From Rhizophagus clarus (Eukaryota > Glomeromycota > Glomeromycetes > Glomerales > Glomeraceae): DNA of 64,000 nt. Shown here piece by piece: positions 25,532-37,215 of the stretch; position 1 is the stretch's first letter, and each line of letters opens with the position of its first letter. Made by a program: the position numbers and the translations under genes. Location of the stretch: contig BLAL01000291.1 in assembly GCA_015698045.1 (NCBI GenBank), positions 124,001 to 188,000 on the forward strand, given 5' to 3'. Below the pieces are notes generated by a model, which worked only from the letters and a program-made list of their open reading frames with translations, did not search any database and was not told the DNA's origin.

Positions 25532-27072
25532 ATGGTAAGTTTTATAAATATGTAATTTCACTTTATATTGAATAATAATTAACGATAACACAGAGAGTTT
25601 TAATTAGAATCAAAATAATAATTAAAAAAAATGAAATATATATATATATATATATATACAGACCTTAATGTTCTTTGATTTAAAATAAATTAATCCATCA
25701 ATTTGAATATTAATGAAACAAGCATTAATCAAAAATTTTATGATAAATTTTTAATCTCTAGCCATTCGTCAAGACGGTAAAGAATAAGGGTAGATTATCA
25801 ATTTATCGTGCTATTATTATTATTTTATTTTTATTGATACAATAATTAACATATTATTATATAATAGCTTATTTCAAGCGATTCCAAGTCAAATATCGCA
25901 GAAGACGCGGTAAGTTTAAATACAAATAGAAGTGTGTTTGTAGTGTAGCAAAACAAAGTTAAAATCTCCATTTTAATCTAGTTTATAATGATGATAACAT
26001 AGTTCAGCTGAATTTTTTTTTGTTGATCAAAAGTCTTTCGCTCCTATCTGATCACCAATTAGATCAAAAAAAAATTTTTCATTTATTTACATCTTATCAT
26101 ATTTAATTTGAATTATTTTATAATTCATAGAGGGCAAGACCGATTATTATGCTCGTAAAAGACTTGTCGTACAGGCAAAAAATAAATATAATTCTCCAAA
26201 ATATCGACTAGTAGTTCGTTTCACCAATACGGACGTCATTGTTCAAATTATTTATGCGAAGCTTGATGGAGACTTTGTCCTAACGGCCGCTTATTCGCAT
26301 GAATTAAAAAAGTATGGTATTAAAGTTGGACTTACAAATTGGGCCGCAAGTAAGTAAACATTTAAAGGTTATATATTTATTGATTATAGTTCTAATACGT
26401 CTTAATATTATTAGCGTACGCCACTGGATTACTTGCAGCCCGAAGAGTTCTCACCAAACTTGGATTAGCCGACAAGTATCAGGGCATCACTGAACCAGAC
26501 GGTAGAGTAGCGCCCATTGAAGAGATTGAAGATGCTCCACGTCCTTTTAAGGCCTTCTTGGATGTAGGTTTAAAACGTACATCTACAGGTTCTAAAGTGT
26601 TCGCAGCTCTTAAAGGTGCAAGTGATGGCGGTATTTTCATTCCTCACGGTGAAAATCGGTTTCCTGGCTACGATGCTGAGTCAAAATCACTTGATACAGA
26701 AGTCCTTCGTAAATACATTTATGGTGGTCATGTGGCCGATTTTATTCGTAGTCTCCAGGAAGAAGACGATGATAGATATAAAAAACAATTTTCCAAGTTT
26801 ATTGAAGCCGGAATTGGTGCGGATGATCTTGAAACAATGTATAAAAATGCACACGCTAATATTCGTGCGGATCCTGTATTTAAACCTACAGAGAAGAAGG
26901 ACTACAAAGGATTTAAGAAGGTAAATTACATTTTTTAGCAAACGATTTATGCCCTAATTAATTTATTATCTACTTTTAGTATAAGAAATACCGATTGAAT
27001 CTTAAACAGAAAAGAAATAAGATTGAACAAAAAATCACAGCTTACAAACGGTCAATAGAAGAGGAAGAATGA
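25532..27072 (+). CDS. RPL5: 60S ribosomal protein L5 (uL18)
   Basis: Large-subunit protein that carries 5S rRNA into the ribosome with L11 (uL5). Six exons (25532-25534, 25762-25789, 25868-25909, 26131-26349, 26415-26920, 26980-27072) give 296 residues, about the family length. Conserved stretches include [66 protein letters not shown] and [16 protein letters not shown]. The first coding exon consists of the ATG alone, followed by a 227-nt intron, a typical ribosomal-protein gene layout. The C-terminus is basic then acidic (YKRSIEEEE). Identity is certain. Confidence 0.97.
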
Positions 27073-27310
27073 TTGTCAATTGCTATCTTTTCTTTTTACT
27101 GTGTAGTAGAAGTAGAAAGTAAAAGTCGTTAACCTTGTAGCATTAAATAAAATGCGTATTATGAATCAAATTATTTGATTTAAAGATGTTGTGCAGAAAT
27201 AAAAAATATTTTAAATGTACATAACTAATATTTTTCTTATTTAGTATTGTTTACTTTATTTATTAAAAAGAAAATACCAAACTTAAATTAAAAGAATAAC
27301 GTGCAACTAT
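27073..27310. other. RPL5 3' flank
   Basis: AT-rich 3' UTR region; an AATAAA-like signal (TTAAATAAAATG near 27145) is present. No gene was seen. Confidence 0.4.
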
Positions 27311-28891
27311 GTTACAAAACGTAATAAATGTTTAAATGTCGTGTATAATGTTCTAAATTTCATCATAATTTTGCCCATTGCTTCCTCTGTTTTTATTGCA
27401 TCCTTTTCTTTAGTCCTTGTTGAAGTTCTACGATATGGTCTCGCGCTATTTAATTAATAAGTCAAATTAAATTTTTTTTTAAAAAAAAATATTATTTTAA
27501 CATCCTCTTTAATAAAAATAGTAATTTTCCGTCTTCATTGATACTATCATTGAAATTAGCCAACTTTTTCAATTCCTGTTTCAATGAATTCGGATTCTTT
27601 GTGTCACGCGTTGAACTTCAGACATAAATGAACGTCAGTTTTAAAAGGGGAAATTGTATTAACTATACCGAATTTTAATTAAATTGCTACTGTGTTGTTC
27701 TTTCCAGAACACTCCAGTAATTTGATTTTGTTGCCGATTGTACAGCAACCTCATCCGTCAATATACCTTGCAACTTAAGTTTAAGATCGGAACTTCAATG
27801 CTTGTGTACTTTTTGAATAAATTGAAGGGTCAAATGCCAATAATTTTCTATTAAATGTTCAGACGAAAATGCTACAATAGTTTATTAAATTATATTTGAT
27901 GGTATCATCATGTGTGGTGACTTGGTGAACCAAGATTACGCCTACCTATTCTTTTGTTTCGACCTCAATTGTTTGAGTTTGATTTAATCGCGGCTGTATG
28001 TATCGGTAGTGTAATGAAATTGATCCTTCGTAGGAGGCTACAGCTGTTTTGTTTATTTTTTAGGTGAATTATGTAGTTTCTTTTTCAGTAGTAGGTGTGA
28101 TCGGAGATGCGCTTGAAAGGATACTTGGTCGAATTATCATATCGGAATACCTCCAAGATTCAAATATGGTATAATGTCCGGGTGCTATTGAGGTTGAAAC
28201 GATGTCATCGTGTTGCTAAGCAATTTGTTCGATGAACCTGTTTGTAACACTTATTCTGTATATTTGTACTATTGTTGTTATTTTCGTTAGTACTTTAGTA
28301 TTTATGAAGGACTCTAGATTCGATAAGATTTTTGTTCAGAAATAAAAGAATATCTTATATTAGATCGATTTCGGTTAAAAGATGATGATGATTTGAATCT
28401 GGAATAAACGTAGGTGAAGTTTAAAGAGACAAATGTCCGGCAACCATCAGAAGATTCAGCAGCTTACGATACTAAAGATTCGAAGTATATATTTATTAGC
28501 ATTATTGTAACACGGAATCAGGCTATTCTCTGCTTTATAACAATTTTTATAGGAAACGAAAAAAGCACAAAATGTTCACATTTGAATGATAAAATAATAA
28601 ACTAACCATCCTTTTGGGAAACTCTATCATGTTGTATGGAGACATTGTCATGGACAGCATAACTGTCTAAACCTCTAAAAATTTGTAACATTGCTATTTA
28701 ACAGAAAAAGATGTAACAGATTTGACCATAGACTGAGAAAACCTGCGAGAATTTTTGGAGAGATTAGTTTGCCAGCATTTGTAGTCTTCGTTTGTGAATC
28801 GCTCAGAGGTAAAATATTATACTAAAGCCACGTAACGCTCCAAAATTCCATTAGAACTGGAGTTAAGTTCAGAAGTTGAAAAAGATTCCAT
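27311..28891 (-). pseudogene. Unresolved, probably decayed multi-exon gene
   Basis: This block is visibly less AT-rich than its flanks and has several coding-like frames on the minus strand, beginning with a possible ATG at 28891 (MESFSTSELNSSSNGILERY). Others read FTNEDYKCWQTNLSKNSRR (28787-28731), APGHYTIFESWRYSDM (28182-28136), SISLHYRYIQPRLNQTQ (28022-27973), LKLKLQGILTDEVAV (27784-27740) and PNSLKQELKKLANFNDS (27586-27535), ending in a basic stretch (ARPYRRTSTRTKEK) near 27450. In-frame stops separate them and no set of normal introns joins them. I recognise no family. It could be a broken gene, a gene with introns I misplaced, or partly a transcript without coding function. Confidence 0.35.
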
Positions 28892-29199
28892 TGTTTAAAT
28901 ATAAACCATGTTAAAAAATTATTTATTTTAAAATACGAAATAATATTCATGTTACAACCAGATATAGTAATAAACAGTTAAGCAAAGCGGCAAAGCGAAA
29001 ATACAATTTCACGTGTAAGAATAATTTTAAAACATCGCGTGTCGATCATTCTACAATAAGAATCATATATACACTAATGAATTTCACCGCAGAATTTTCT
29101 CAACGAAAAAAAAAAAATAAAATACTATTTTCCTCTTTCTCCCTTCTCCGAAATCACTAAATATAGTAAAAAAATGAGTTCTTTTTTCTTTTAGGACTG

Positions 29200-29470
29200 T
29201 CAGACTGTACTGCTATCCTTGCCACAAAACTTGGAATAGTTATGAGCAAGTTCATCAACTGGAATCAATAAATCCCAAATATCCCCGAAGGGAATTTGAA
29301 GATCTCTGATTCCACACATCCCTTTACGGATAGAGTACTATACTTCATCATCCAGCCTTAACGTTGTGTCTGAGTTGGAAAACAAAGACGGGTGACTGAC
29401 TATATACAGATCCTGTAAAGTACAGTCGATGTAGAATATCTATACTGCAAAATGCTTGAATTTTTATTTA
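29200..29470 (-). pseudogene. Coding-like fragment with in-frame stops
   Basis: Minus-strand frame 29470-29200 reads DCTLQDLYIVSHPSLFSNSD, then TLRLDDEV, a stop, and RDLQIPFGDIWDLLIPVDEL and AHNYSKFCGKDS before a TGA at 29200-29202. Codon character is clearly protein-like, but there are two internal stops. It may be the 5' part of the same decayed gene as 27311-28891, as it lies just upstream on the same strand. No family recognised. Confidence 0.4.
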
Positions 29471-29692
29471 ATAACTTGAATTATGGGATTCTCATTAATA
29501 AACTGCGGCAGAAACAGACAAAAATGGCATAATTAACAAAAATATTACGTGCTCGTAAAATGTACATATTTTATTACTAAATTAAGTAAGAAATCCGAAA
29601 TTTGATATTTGGATTACTAATAATTTAAAGTATAGGAAAAAAACGTATATAAAAATAATGAACGAGTATAATCTTTTATTGTTAATTTAACG
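29471..29692. promoter_or_regulatory. Promoter region of the acetyltransferase gene
   Basis: AT-rich sequence immediately before the ATG at 29693, with CGTATATAAAAATAATG at 29644-29660 as a possible TATA-type element. Confidence 0.35.
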
Positions 29693-31403
29693 ATGGCAAC
29701 TTTTTTTCGCGATATTTTTCATTATTTAAAATCAAATAATGTTTATCAAGGAACTGTAAAACAATTTCGCGATCAACAAGTAACAAATTTATTTGCTCAT
29801 AAACACTTAACTGCACAATTTACACGAAGAACAAGTACGTTGTATTTGACGTTTCTTCTGTAACGAAAAATAAATAACATAATTTTTTTGATTTATAGAT
29901 CTTTATACTTCTTCGAAGAATAATAATGCACTTCCATTAGGTAGCTTTGAATTTCCACCCTCATTAGAACAGCAGGAACAGGAACTTCCACCAAACGTAT
30001 TCGAGAGGAAGAAAAAAAGTACAAATCCTCCTCTAAGTTTTCCATGTATAGATCAATTAACGATTCGTACCCGATCTTTAGATGGAGGACCTGAACCAGC
30101 TTATGATAAAATTGTTTCTGGATATTCTCTTTTCCATCATAACGAACCGTTTTTGTGTGATCATGGTGGGGTCTTACCTGAACTTGACATTGCATACGAA
30201 ACATGGGGAGAATTAAATGAAAAGAGAGATAATGCAATTCTAATTCAAACTGGGTTATCTGGAAGCAGCCACGCTAAAAGTCATGAAAAAAATGTTCAAC
30301 CTGGGTGGTGGGAGCAGTTTATAGGACCTGGACTCTCGATCGACACGAATAAATATTTTGTTATATGTACTAATGTGATTGGCGGATGCTATGGATCGAC
30401 AGGTCCGTCATCTATTGACCCGTCTGATGGCGAAAGATACGCAACAAGATTTCCTATTTTGACTATTTTTGATATGGTCCGGGCTCAATTTTTGTTATTA
30501 GATTATTTAGGAATTAGTAAATTGCATGCAAGTGTTGGTTCTAGTATGGGAGGAATGCAATCTTTAGCTTCTGCTTGGTTATATCCCGATCGTGTATCTC
30601 GTTTGATTAGTATTTCCGCTTGTGCACGATCACATCCGTATTCTATTGCTTTAAGACATACACAAAGACAAGTTTTAATGGCAGATCCGAATTGGAATAA
30701 AGGTTTCTATTACAATTCTATACCACCACACATTGGAATGAAATTGGCACGTGAAATTGCCACCATCAGTTATCGATCTGGACCAGAATGGGAACAACGC
30801 TTCGGGAGAAGGCGACAATTAGAAGAGCAACCTCCTGCATTATGCCCCGATTTCCTAATTGAAACATATTTAGACCATCAGGGAGAAAGATTTTGTTTGC
30901 AATATGATCCAAATTCATTACTTTATATATCAAAAGCAATGGATATATTTGACATGTCGGCTTCTGTATTAGAAAAATTGAACCGTATTCGTTCTGCAAA
31001 TACAAAGAAACTATTGAATGCAGGATCACATAATGATGCATGTCATGTTACATGCGATACGTCATCGTCAATATCACAACAAGCTTTTACGAAACCTTCC
31101 TTAAAGTCAACAAGTGAGAGAAAGCATATTTCATCATTAGCATCAAATGTAGACAAGAATGAATTGGAAGATTTAGTACATGGGTTATCAATCATAAAAC
31201 ATCCTTCATTAATATTGGGTGTACAATCTGACATTTTATTTCCTTATTGGCAACAAAAAGAAATTGCTGAATGTTTGAGAATGGGTGGAAATAAAGACGT
31301 TACTTATTATGAATTGGATTCAATGTATGGTCATGATACTTTTTTGATCGATTTAACTAATGTTGGCAGTGCTATTAAAGGTCATTTGGAATTTGGTGGT
31401 TAA
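29693..31403 (+). CDS. Serine/homoserine O-acetyltransferase, CysA/Met2 type
   Basis: Alpha/beta-hydrolase fold acyltransferase that transfers acetyl from acetyl-CoA to serine or homoserine for cysteine/methionine synthesis. Two exons (29693-29834, 29899-31403) give 548 residues. The nucleophile elbow is [10 protein letters not shown] (about 260), with the aspartate in [10 protein letters not shown] (about 491) and histidine in MYGHDTF (about 525). [38 protein letters not shown], and [15 protein letters not shown] fit the fungal CysA/Cys2 branch (serine O-acetyltransferases derived from the Met2 fold) better than true Met2. The first 48 residues are rich in K, R, Q and hydroxyl residues and poor in acid, consistent with a mitochondrial presequence. 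Substrate choice is inferred from recalled family sequences. Confidence 0.88.
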
Positions 31404-31605
31404 CAAAAAACTTTATTTATTGTTGTTTTTTCTTTCTATTTATTTTTGATTGTGAAAATGTTTTGATAACATAAATAAAGCTAAAATGCAACTTGCTATA
31501 TATGCTTGATACAATATGTACCATAAAGGAAGAGTAATCCTAAAATCCACTCACCTCCAATAAAAATACGTTTGTTATTAATCGTATTTTTTATGACCGA
31601 AATTT

Positions 31606-32622
31606 TTAATGTCTTCTCGATGGACTAGAGGATCTTCCACGCCGTCTACCTCCCGTCCTATTTTTAGACGTCCGATCTCTTGAATCTCTCTCGGATGATG
31701 TACCACCACCTCCACTTCCAATAGGTGCTCTTATAAAGGCGAAATCACAATGTAATGTAGAACCAAGAAGCTTTGTTCCGTTAACTGCATCAATTGCATT
31801 TTTTGCTTCTTTAAATGTTTCATATTCAACTAGCGCATATCCCTATTAAAATATAAACTATTATTTATTTATTCGGTATATAAATGTAAAAATATTATTT
31901 TTATACCTTAACAAAACCTGTCCTTCGATCCAAATTTAGATGTAAATTCTTGATTTCGCCATAATCTGCGAATTTATCTGTAATTTCGTCTTCCGTTGTT
32001 TCTTCATGAAGTCCTACGACTAATACAATCCATCCTTCAACAGCTTCAATTATGAGAAAATCGATAATCTATTTAATAACGAAAATTACAATGAATTCAA
32101 TAGAATATTTATAAATCCTTACATCTCTGAGCGCGTCCAACAGGAGCGTCATCATCTGCTGCAGATTCAAACTGATCATACTTATCACCAGATCTTACTC
32201 CGTCTCTTGATTCTATTTTTGAAGGAAAATATCATTTTATGTGTTTCTTTTCTGAACAACAATAATAGTAATAAAAACTGAGCCAATTTACCTTTCAATT
32301 CGTTTCCAAAACCACGACCTTTTCGTTTGACTGCTGGTCTAGTTTCTAAGAGATTAGTTTAAATGTAAATTTATTTATTAATTTAAGAAATGGTTTTATA
32401 ATAATAGTTAGCAAACTCTGTGTAAAACTGATCGTAAACACTAATAAAACTTGAAAGTCTATCTAATATTAAACCAATAACTAAGGAAAACAAAATTAAA
32501 TAATTTCAACCAAGATAATTCTACTTAACACTAAACAAAAAGATATTTAACATACCTTCGTCGATCAGCATAGCGTCGTCGTCATCGACTACAGGTATAT
32601 CAATTTCGTATGCTTCAGACAT
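31606..32622 (-). CDS. Exon junction complex RNA-binding protein Y14/RBM8A
   Basis: Y14 pairs with Mago in the exon junction complex deposited upstream of spliced junctions; its presence fits this intron-rich genome. Exons 32622-32556, 32345-32292, 32212-32123, 32043-31907 and 31842-31606 give 194 residues. The acidic N-terminus ([12 protein letters not shown]) leads to KRKGRGFG, the family's linker motif, then an RRM at about 71-150: [35 protein letters not shown] (RNP-1 region) and [15 protein letters not shown]. The RS/RGG-like tail ends [11 protein letters not shown], as in animal Y14. It is convergent with the acetyltransferase gene and divergent, by 206 bp, from the next gene. Confidence 0.95.
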
Positions 32623-32702
32623 TTTTTTGTATATTTTTTTTTTTAAAAGTTTTGTCTTTAATTCTACAGCTGAGCTTAAATTTTTTTATTTGTATCATAT
32701 AA

Positions 32703-32710
32703 TCACGTGA
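32703..32710. promoter_or_regulatory. TCACGTGA octamer between divergent genes
   Basis: The palindrome lies about 80 bp upstream of the Y14 ATG and 119 bp upstream of the orphan gene ATG (32829). It could serve both promoters. Confidence 0.55.
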
Positions 32711-32828
32711 GACGGACAAATTATGTGTAACAAACAATAAGAAATTATTTAAGTGCAAATGATGGTTTTTGTTAGTCAAGCAACTAAAATTTTATGATAA
32801 TGATAAATACCGAGTAAATTTTAAAATT

Positions 32829-33908
32829 ATGGATATTTCCTCAACTCACCAAGAAGACGATAGTATTTCAAAAAGTGAAATAAAGATCAGTTCGGTTCCT
32901 GCTGTGGGTTCTTTTAATGAGAATACAAAAGATTCAACGTTTTCTTTATTGGATAAGGAATCTCAAAGTACAGATTCTGTAACTGCAATTGAGAAGAACA
33001 AAGAAGAATACAATGATCCTTTAACAGAACCGAATTTATTAATTACAGAAAGCAATGATAGCATTATAACTACTCAAAGTGAACAAGAATCAAAAGATGA
33101 TGAAGACGAAGATTTGGAACATATCGAATCATCGTCAGAACCCCAAGATTATGACGATCAAGAGTTGTTATTCGTACATCCGGAAGATAATGGTGATAGC
33201 GATAATATGGTATCTTCAATTCATACCAGTGATGATACTGCGTCAGAAAACTCTTTAAGCATGTCAAGTGGAATGCTTGTTAGTCCTGATGTTCGCACAC
33301 CTTCATCACCTTCACAGAATTCCGAGGATAATAATAGTATAGAATCAATACCTACGGGAGATGTTTTAGATTCTAATTCACATTCAAGTGAATACTTTGA
33401 CCGGGATATACCTGTTTTACCAGCACCAGGAGAAACTCGTTCACAAATCCTTGCTCCTTTGGATGACAACGAAAATGAAAATTATGATGGAAATAGAATT
33501 CAATTGACACCAATTATAACTAAAGCTGTGGAAACGGATGATGATCCACCAAGTCCAACGTTGTCTGATTTTTCTTCTCCAACCGCTAGGGTAGTAGATA
33601 TAAGCGCTAACGATAATAATAGCAATAGTTATAATAATAGGAATCATCTACCTCGTACCCATATACCTGAAATTTTATTAAGACGTCAACATCTAGATTT
33701 TCTTCATGGACAAAATTCTAGTTTTAGTGAGATTGCATTGGATATTTTCCATCATCAAATTTTGCTTCCGTTTTTTCAAGGATTTAGTTGGGGAATTGGA
33801 ATTCATCTTTATCGTTATATGAGAAATGGTTTTTCACTTAGAAGTTTTTGGAGATATTTATCAGGAGGTGTTAGAGGGCCCTCTTCTAATACTATAGTAT
33901 CGAATTAA
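32829..33908 (+). CDS. Acidic protein with C-terminal membrane-like segment
   Basis: Single-exon gene of 359 residues. The ATG at 32829 (MDISSTHQEDD) is chosen; the frame is open a little further upstream without an ATG that looks better. The first 270 residues are very acidic and serine-rich and probably disordered (SKDDEDEDLEHIESSSE). The last 80 residues change character: a basic/aromatic patch (HIPEILLRRQHLDFLHGQ) and a hydrophobic stretch, HQILLPFFQGFSWGIGIHLY, followed by RYMRNGFSLRSFWRY. This suggests a tail-anchored or amphipathic membrane-binding end, perhaps of the mitochondrial outer membrane. I do not recognise the family. Confidence 0.7.
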   Translation: MDISSTHQEDDSISKSEIKISSVPAVGSFNENTKDSTFSLLDKESQSTDSVTAIEKNKEEYNDPLTEPNLLITESNDSIITTQSEQESKDDEDEDLEHIESSSEPQDYDDQELLFVHPEDNGDSDNMVSSIHTSDDTASENSLSMSSGMLVSPDVRTPSSPSQNSEDNNSIESIPTGDVLDSNSHSSEYFDRDIPVLPAPGETRSQILAPLDDNENENYDGNRIQLTPIITKAVETDDDPPSPTLSDFSSPTARVVDISANDNNSNSYNNRNHLPRTHIPEILLRRQHLDFLHGQNSSFSEIALDIFHHQILLPFFQGFSWGIGIHLYRYMRNGFSLRSFWRYLSGGVRGPSSNTIVSN

Positions 33909-34146
33909 TTTTTTTTTTCTTTTGGTTTTTTTTTTTTAAAGGGTTATTTTTATCGTTTATGACTATGTATTAAACATGAAAATATCCTATTTTAAATTAC
34001 ACGTTCAATATATTGCAAATCAAATAAAATGTGCTATGCATCTAATAAATAAGTTAATTAATATTTATATTTCATATTATAAAAATACAAAAAATTTTAA
34101 ATACGTTAATGTACATGTTATACTTTTTATAATAATAAGAATGATA

Positions 34147-36415
34147 TTATTCTAATTTAATATCGTCTTTTGATTGTGGTGGTAATCCCATTAAACGAAG
34201 ATGTTCAATATGAGCTCCAAACGCTTCCCAAAAAGTTTCCTTGTAATAAAATGGAATTCCATATTCTTTGCATGTTTCTTTAACTATAGGAGCAATTTCA
34301 CCATAGCGATGTTGAGAAATTTGAGGAAATATATGATGAACAGTTTGATAATTTAATGATCCAACTATTGATGTCCAAAAATATGAATCATGAGCATAAT
34401 CTTGTGTGGTGACAACTTGCATTTCTGCCCAATCTTTTTTAATTAATCCTTTTTCATCGGGAAGCGGCCTACAATTAAAAATTATTAATCACACATCTTT
34501 AAAGAAGAGGAACATGAAATTAACTTATGTTTTTTACCATTCTACTTCGTTTACAACATGATTGGCTTGAAATGTTAACGCTAACCAGTAAGATGTGACC
34601 AAATCGGCGATCACGAAAAGTGCAGTAACTTTCCACGCAGATATAATAGTTAGCGGAATTATAATTCGAAATAAAACGAAAAATGCTTTTCCACCCCAAA
34701 ATACACTTGTATGCCAAGTATTCAGAGGGTTTATTCTTATTTTATCGTTAGATCCTACGATATAAACTATAATAATATCTTGAATACGAACTTTAAAGGC
34801 CAATAAACCATAAAGGAATGGTACAAATGTATGCTGATTTATATAACGAGAATACCAGCGTTGGCCTGATTTGATTCTTCGAATATCCGGCTCGCCTACA
34901 ATAAATTTATAATAATAATAATAATAATTAAATTAGCTTTTTTTCAAAAATTGTGTTCAACACTATATTCATATGATTTGTGCAGTTTTTTTTGCTGCCT
35001 TAACTTTTTATTCTAAATTATTAATAGTCCTATTAATGCAATAATTATATTTCATCTTATAGTATTCAATGCTGTAGCATATACCTTGTATATACTTTTG
35101 AATTGCGATATTCGCAGCATAAAAAAAAAAAATAGTGCTAATGAGAGTGCTGAGCAATTTTAATTAGTGTGACTTGTTCAGTTTAGACCATAGTTTTTGT
35201 GAAAATGAACAATATAGTGTTGAGCACCAGTATAGTCGTTTTTCAACAAATAACATACCAGTCATAATATCCGGATCGGCACCTTCAATATTTGTGTAAA
35301 TGTGGTGGCCAAGACTATGTTGATACATCCAAACAAGATGTGATGCTCCATTAAAGAAGTCATGTGTAGCACTGAGTATCTTCCAAACAAATGGATCATT
35401 TGTAACTATGAAACAAATAAAATTAATAATATACCTATAATTTTGTTCTTTAAAATAAATATAAATATGATACTAACCTGAAAAATGAGACGCGTCATGA
35501 AGAGGATTTAATCCGATCTAATTAAAAGATATATAATATATAGATATCAATTTCAATGTATATATTCATCAGAAAACACCCTTAAATACGTACTTGAGCA
35601 GATGCAAATCCCAAAACAATGGCAAATATTGCTTGTAACCATATTCTTTCCACGATGTATGGAACAAAAAACTGAGCATTATACGATCCAATAAATGCGC
35701 TGAAGATAATAGCATAACGGATCCAAATAGTAATTCGATTCTAGGAAAAATAAATAAATAAATAAATAAGAGAAAAAAAGAGAGGAATAAATTTAATTAT
35801 TTCTTGCTTTACCTTTGGGTCGATTTGATTTACTTGAAAATACTCTTGGACTCTCTATTAATAGAAACATCAGAAATGGTTCCTATATCGGTAATATACA
35901 TTTTATATATTTGTCAAAATTTACCTTTTTAACCGTTCGATGAAATTCGCTCGGCTCCAAGAAAACGGGCAATTCATTACTTATTAAAGTTCCGATGAAA
36001 TATTTTCTAAAAACGGGAGTTGGTTAATTTGTAATTTTGAAGTACCAATCTAAAAATTTGCCGATCCAGAAAAATAATATTACTTACTTAAGGACTAGAT
36101 CTGGTTTTCCAAGTTCATGATATGTCTCGAATGCCTATAGACAAATTTATAATAAAACTTTAATCATACGGTGATAATATTAATAGGATCATTTACAAAT
36201 AATTAATGGTATACCTGTGTTGCGTCTCTTCCGGAAGCAAATAGCAAAATATCTTCACCACCGGGATGTTTCTTTATGAAATTGGTGATATCATAGACAC
36301 TACCACGAATGGCGACATAGGCATCATCAGCTTTATTATGTTGGGCCAATTCTTCCCAGGTAAATTTTTTACCCGAGCGCAACTGAGAATTGGAATCGAC
36401 ATTAGTATGACGCAT
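34147..36415 (-). CDS. Front-end fatty acid desaturase with cytochrome b5, delta-5 type
   Basis: Endoplasmic reticulum enzyme inserting a double bond near the carboxyl end of C20 fatty acids, e.g. dihomo-gamma-linolenate to arachidonate. Nine exons (36415-36215, 36134-36088, 36006-35925, 35854-35813, 35740-35594, 35517-35478, 35405-35259, 34895-34538, 34468-34147) give 461 residues. The N-terminal cytochrome b5 has the haem motif HPGGED. Histidine boxes are HDASH (about 180), HSLGHH (about 217) and QTVHH (about 397); the Q in the third box marks front-end desaturases. Long identities to Mortierella alpina delta-5 desaturase as I recall it (GLNPLHDASHFSVT, NQHTFVPFLYGLLAFKVRIQ, WLALTFQANHVVNEV) support delta-5 rather than delta-6. 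Rhizophagus lipids contain arachidonate, consistent with this role. Confidence 0.93.
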
Positions 36416-36473
36416 ATCTCTTGAAAAAAAAAAAAAAAAAAATATTGGCGAATAATCTAGTCCTTATATTTTT

Positions 36474-36511
<38 letters not shown>

Positions 36512-37215
36512 AGTTTGATCTTAAAAAATTTTTTGATGGGGCGAGGTGCATCATATAAATAAAATTTTTTAACATGAAAAAAAAAAAATCTAAAATATGC
36601 AAATAAATTAGGCTACTTATATTCAATAAACAATACATTAACAAAATTTATAATTCCATATAAGGAACTAATAGACAACAAACAATACTTAATTTATTCT
36701 AGCCGCTTAAAGCAGGAAAATCTTGTAACAGGTAAGTAGGTAAGACGCGTGGAAACAGCCTCAATAATCAACATACTGAATGATAATCAGTTATCAAATC
36801 ATCTCAATTAAAGATTGTACCACATGTGATACGACGTTATATATTAGATAATTGCCGCTAAAGTTCAAAAAACCTCCGATTCGTTCGATTCGGTAATTCC
36901 CATATTAAGTAAAAAAAAATAAATCTGATTAGCACGAATTATGAACAATATTTCGAATTTTCGATAAAACAATAATTTTCGAAAAAAAATTCAGACAATG
37001 GAATTTAATTTATAGGATAATGTATTACGCATGCATTGCATTAGTATGCATCGTGAAATAATAGTAATTTTGAAGCAAATTTAATATTGTTTAGTACATT
37101 TCTAATAATAAATTATACGCGTGGAATGTAAATATTGTTATCTGCATGATGATAATTTAAATATATTTATTTAACGTGAAAGAAAAAAAAACAGATTAGA
37201 AAGAATTGTACAATA
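36416..37215. promoter_or_regulatory. Intergenic region, desaturase promoter and Rsc9 3' end
   Basis: It contains an A run just before the ATG (36423-36440), a T run of about 33 nt (36478-36510) and otherwise mixed AT-rich sequence. No coding frame was seen. Confidence 0.45.

Noticed and set aside
28414-28605. Plus-strand frame with VRQPSEDSAAYDTKDSKY
   Set aside because: Starts at a GTG and has no extension by splicing; considered part of the unresolved 27.3-29.5 kb block, where the minus strand looks better.
30766-31041. Minus-strand 91-residue frame
   Set aside because: Shadow of the acetyltransferase exon, with no domain.
36880-36900. GTTCGATTC, similar to a tRNA B box
   Set aside because: No A box or cloverleaf pairing could be found around it.
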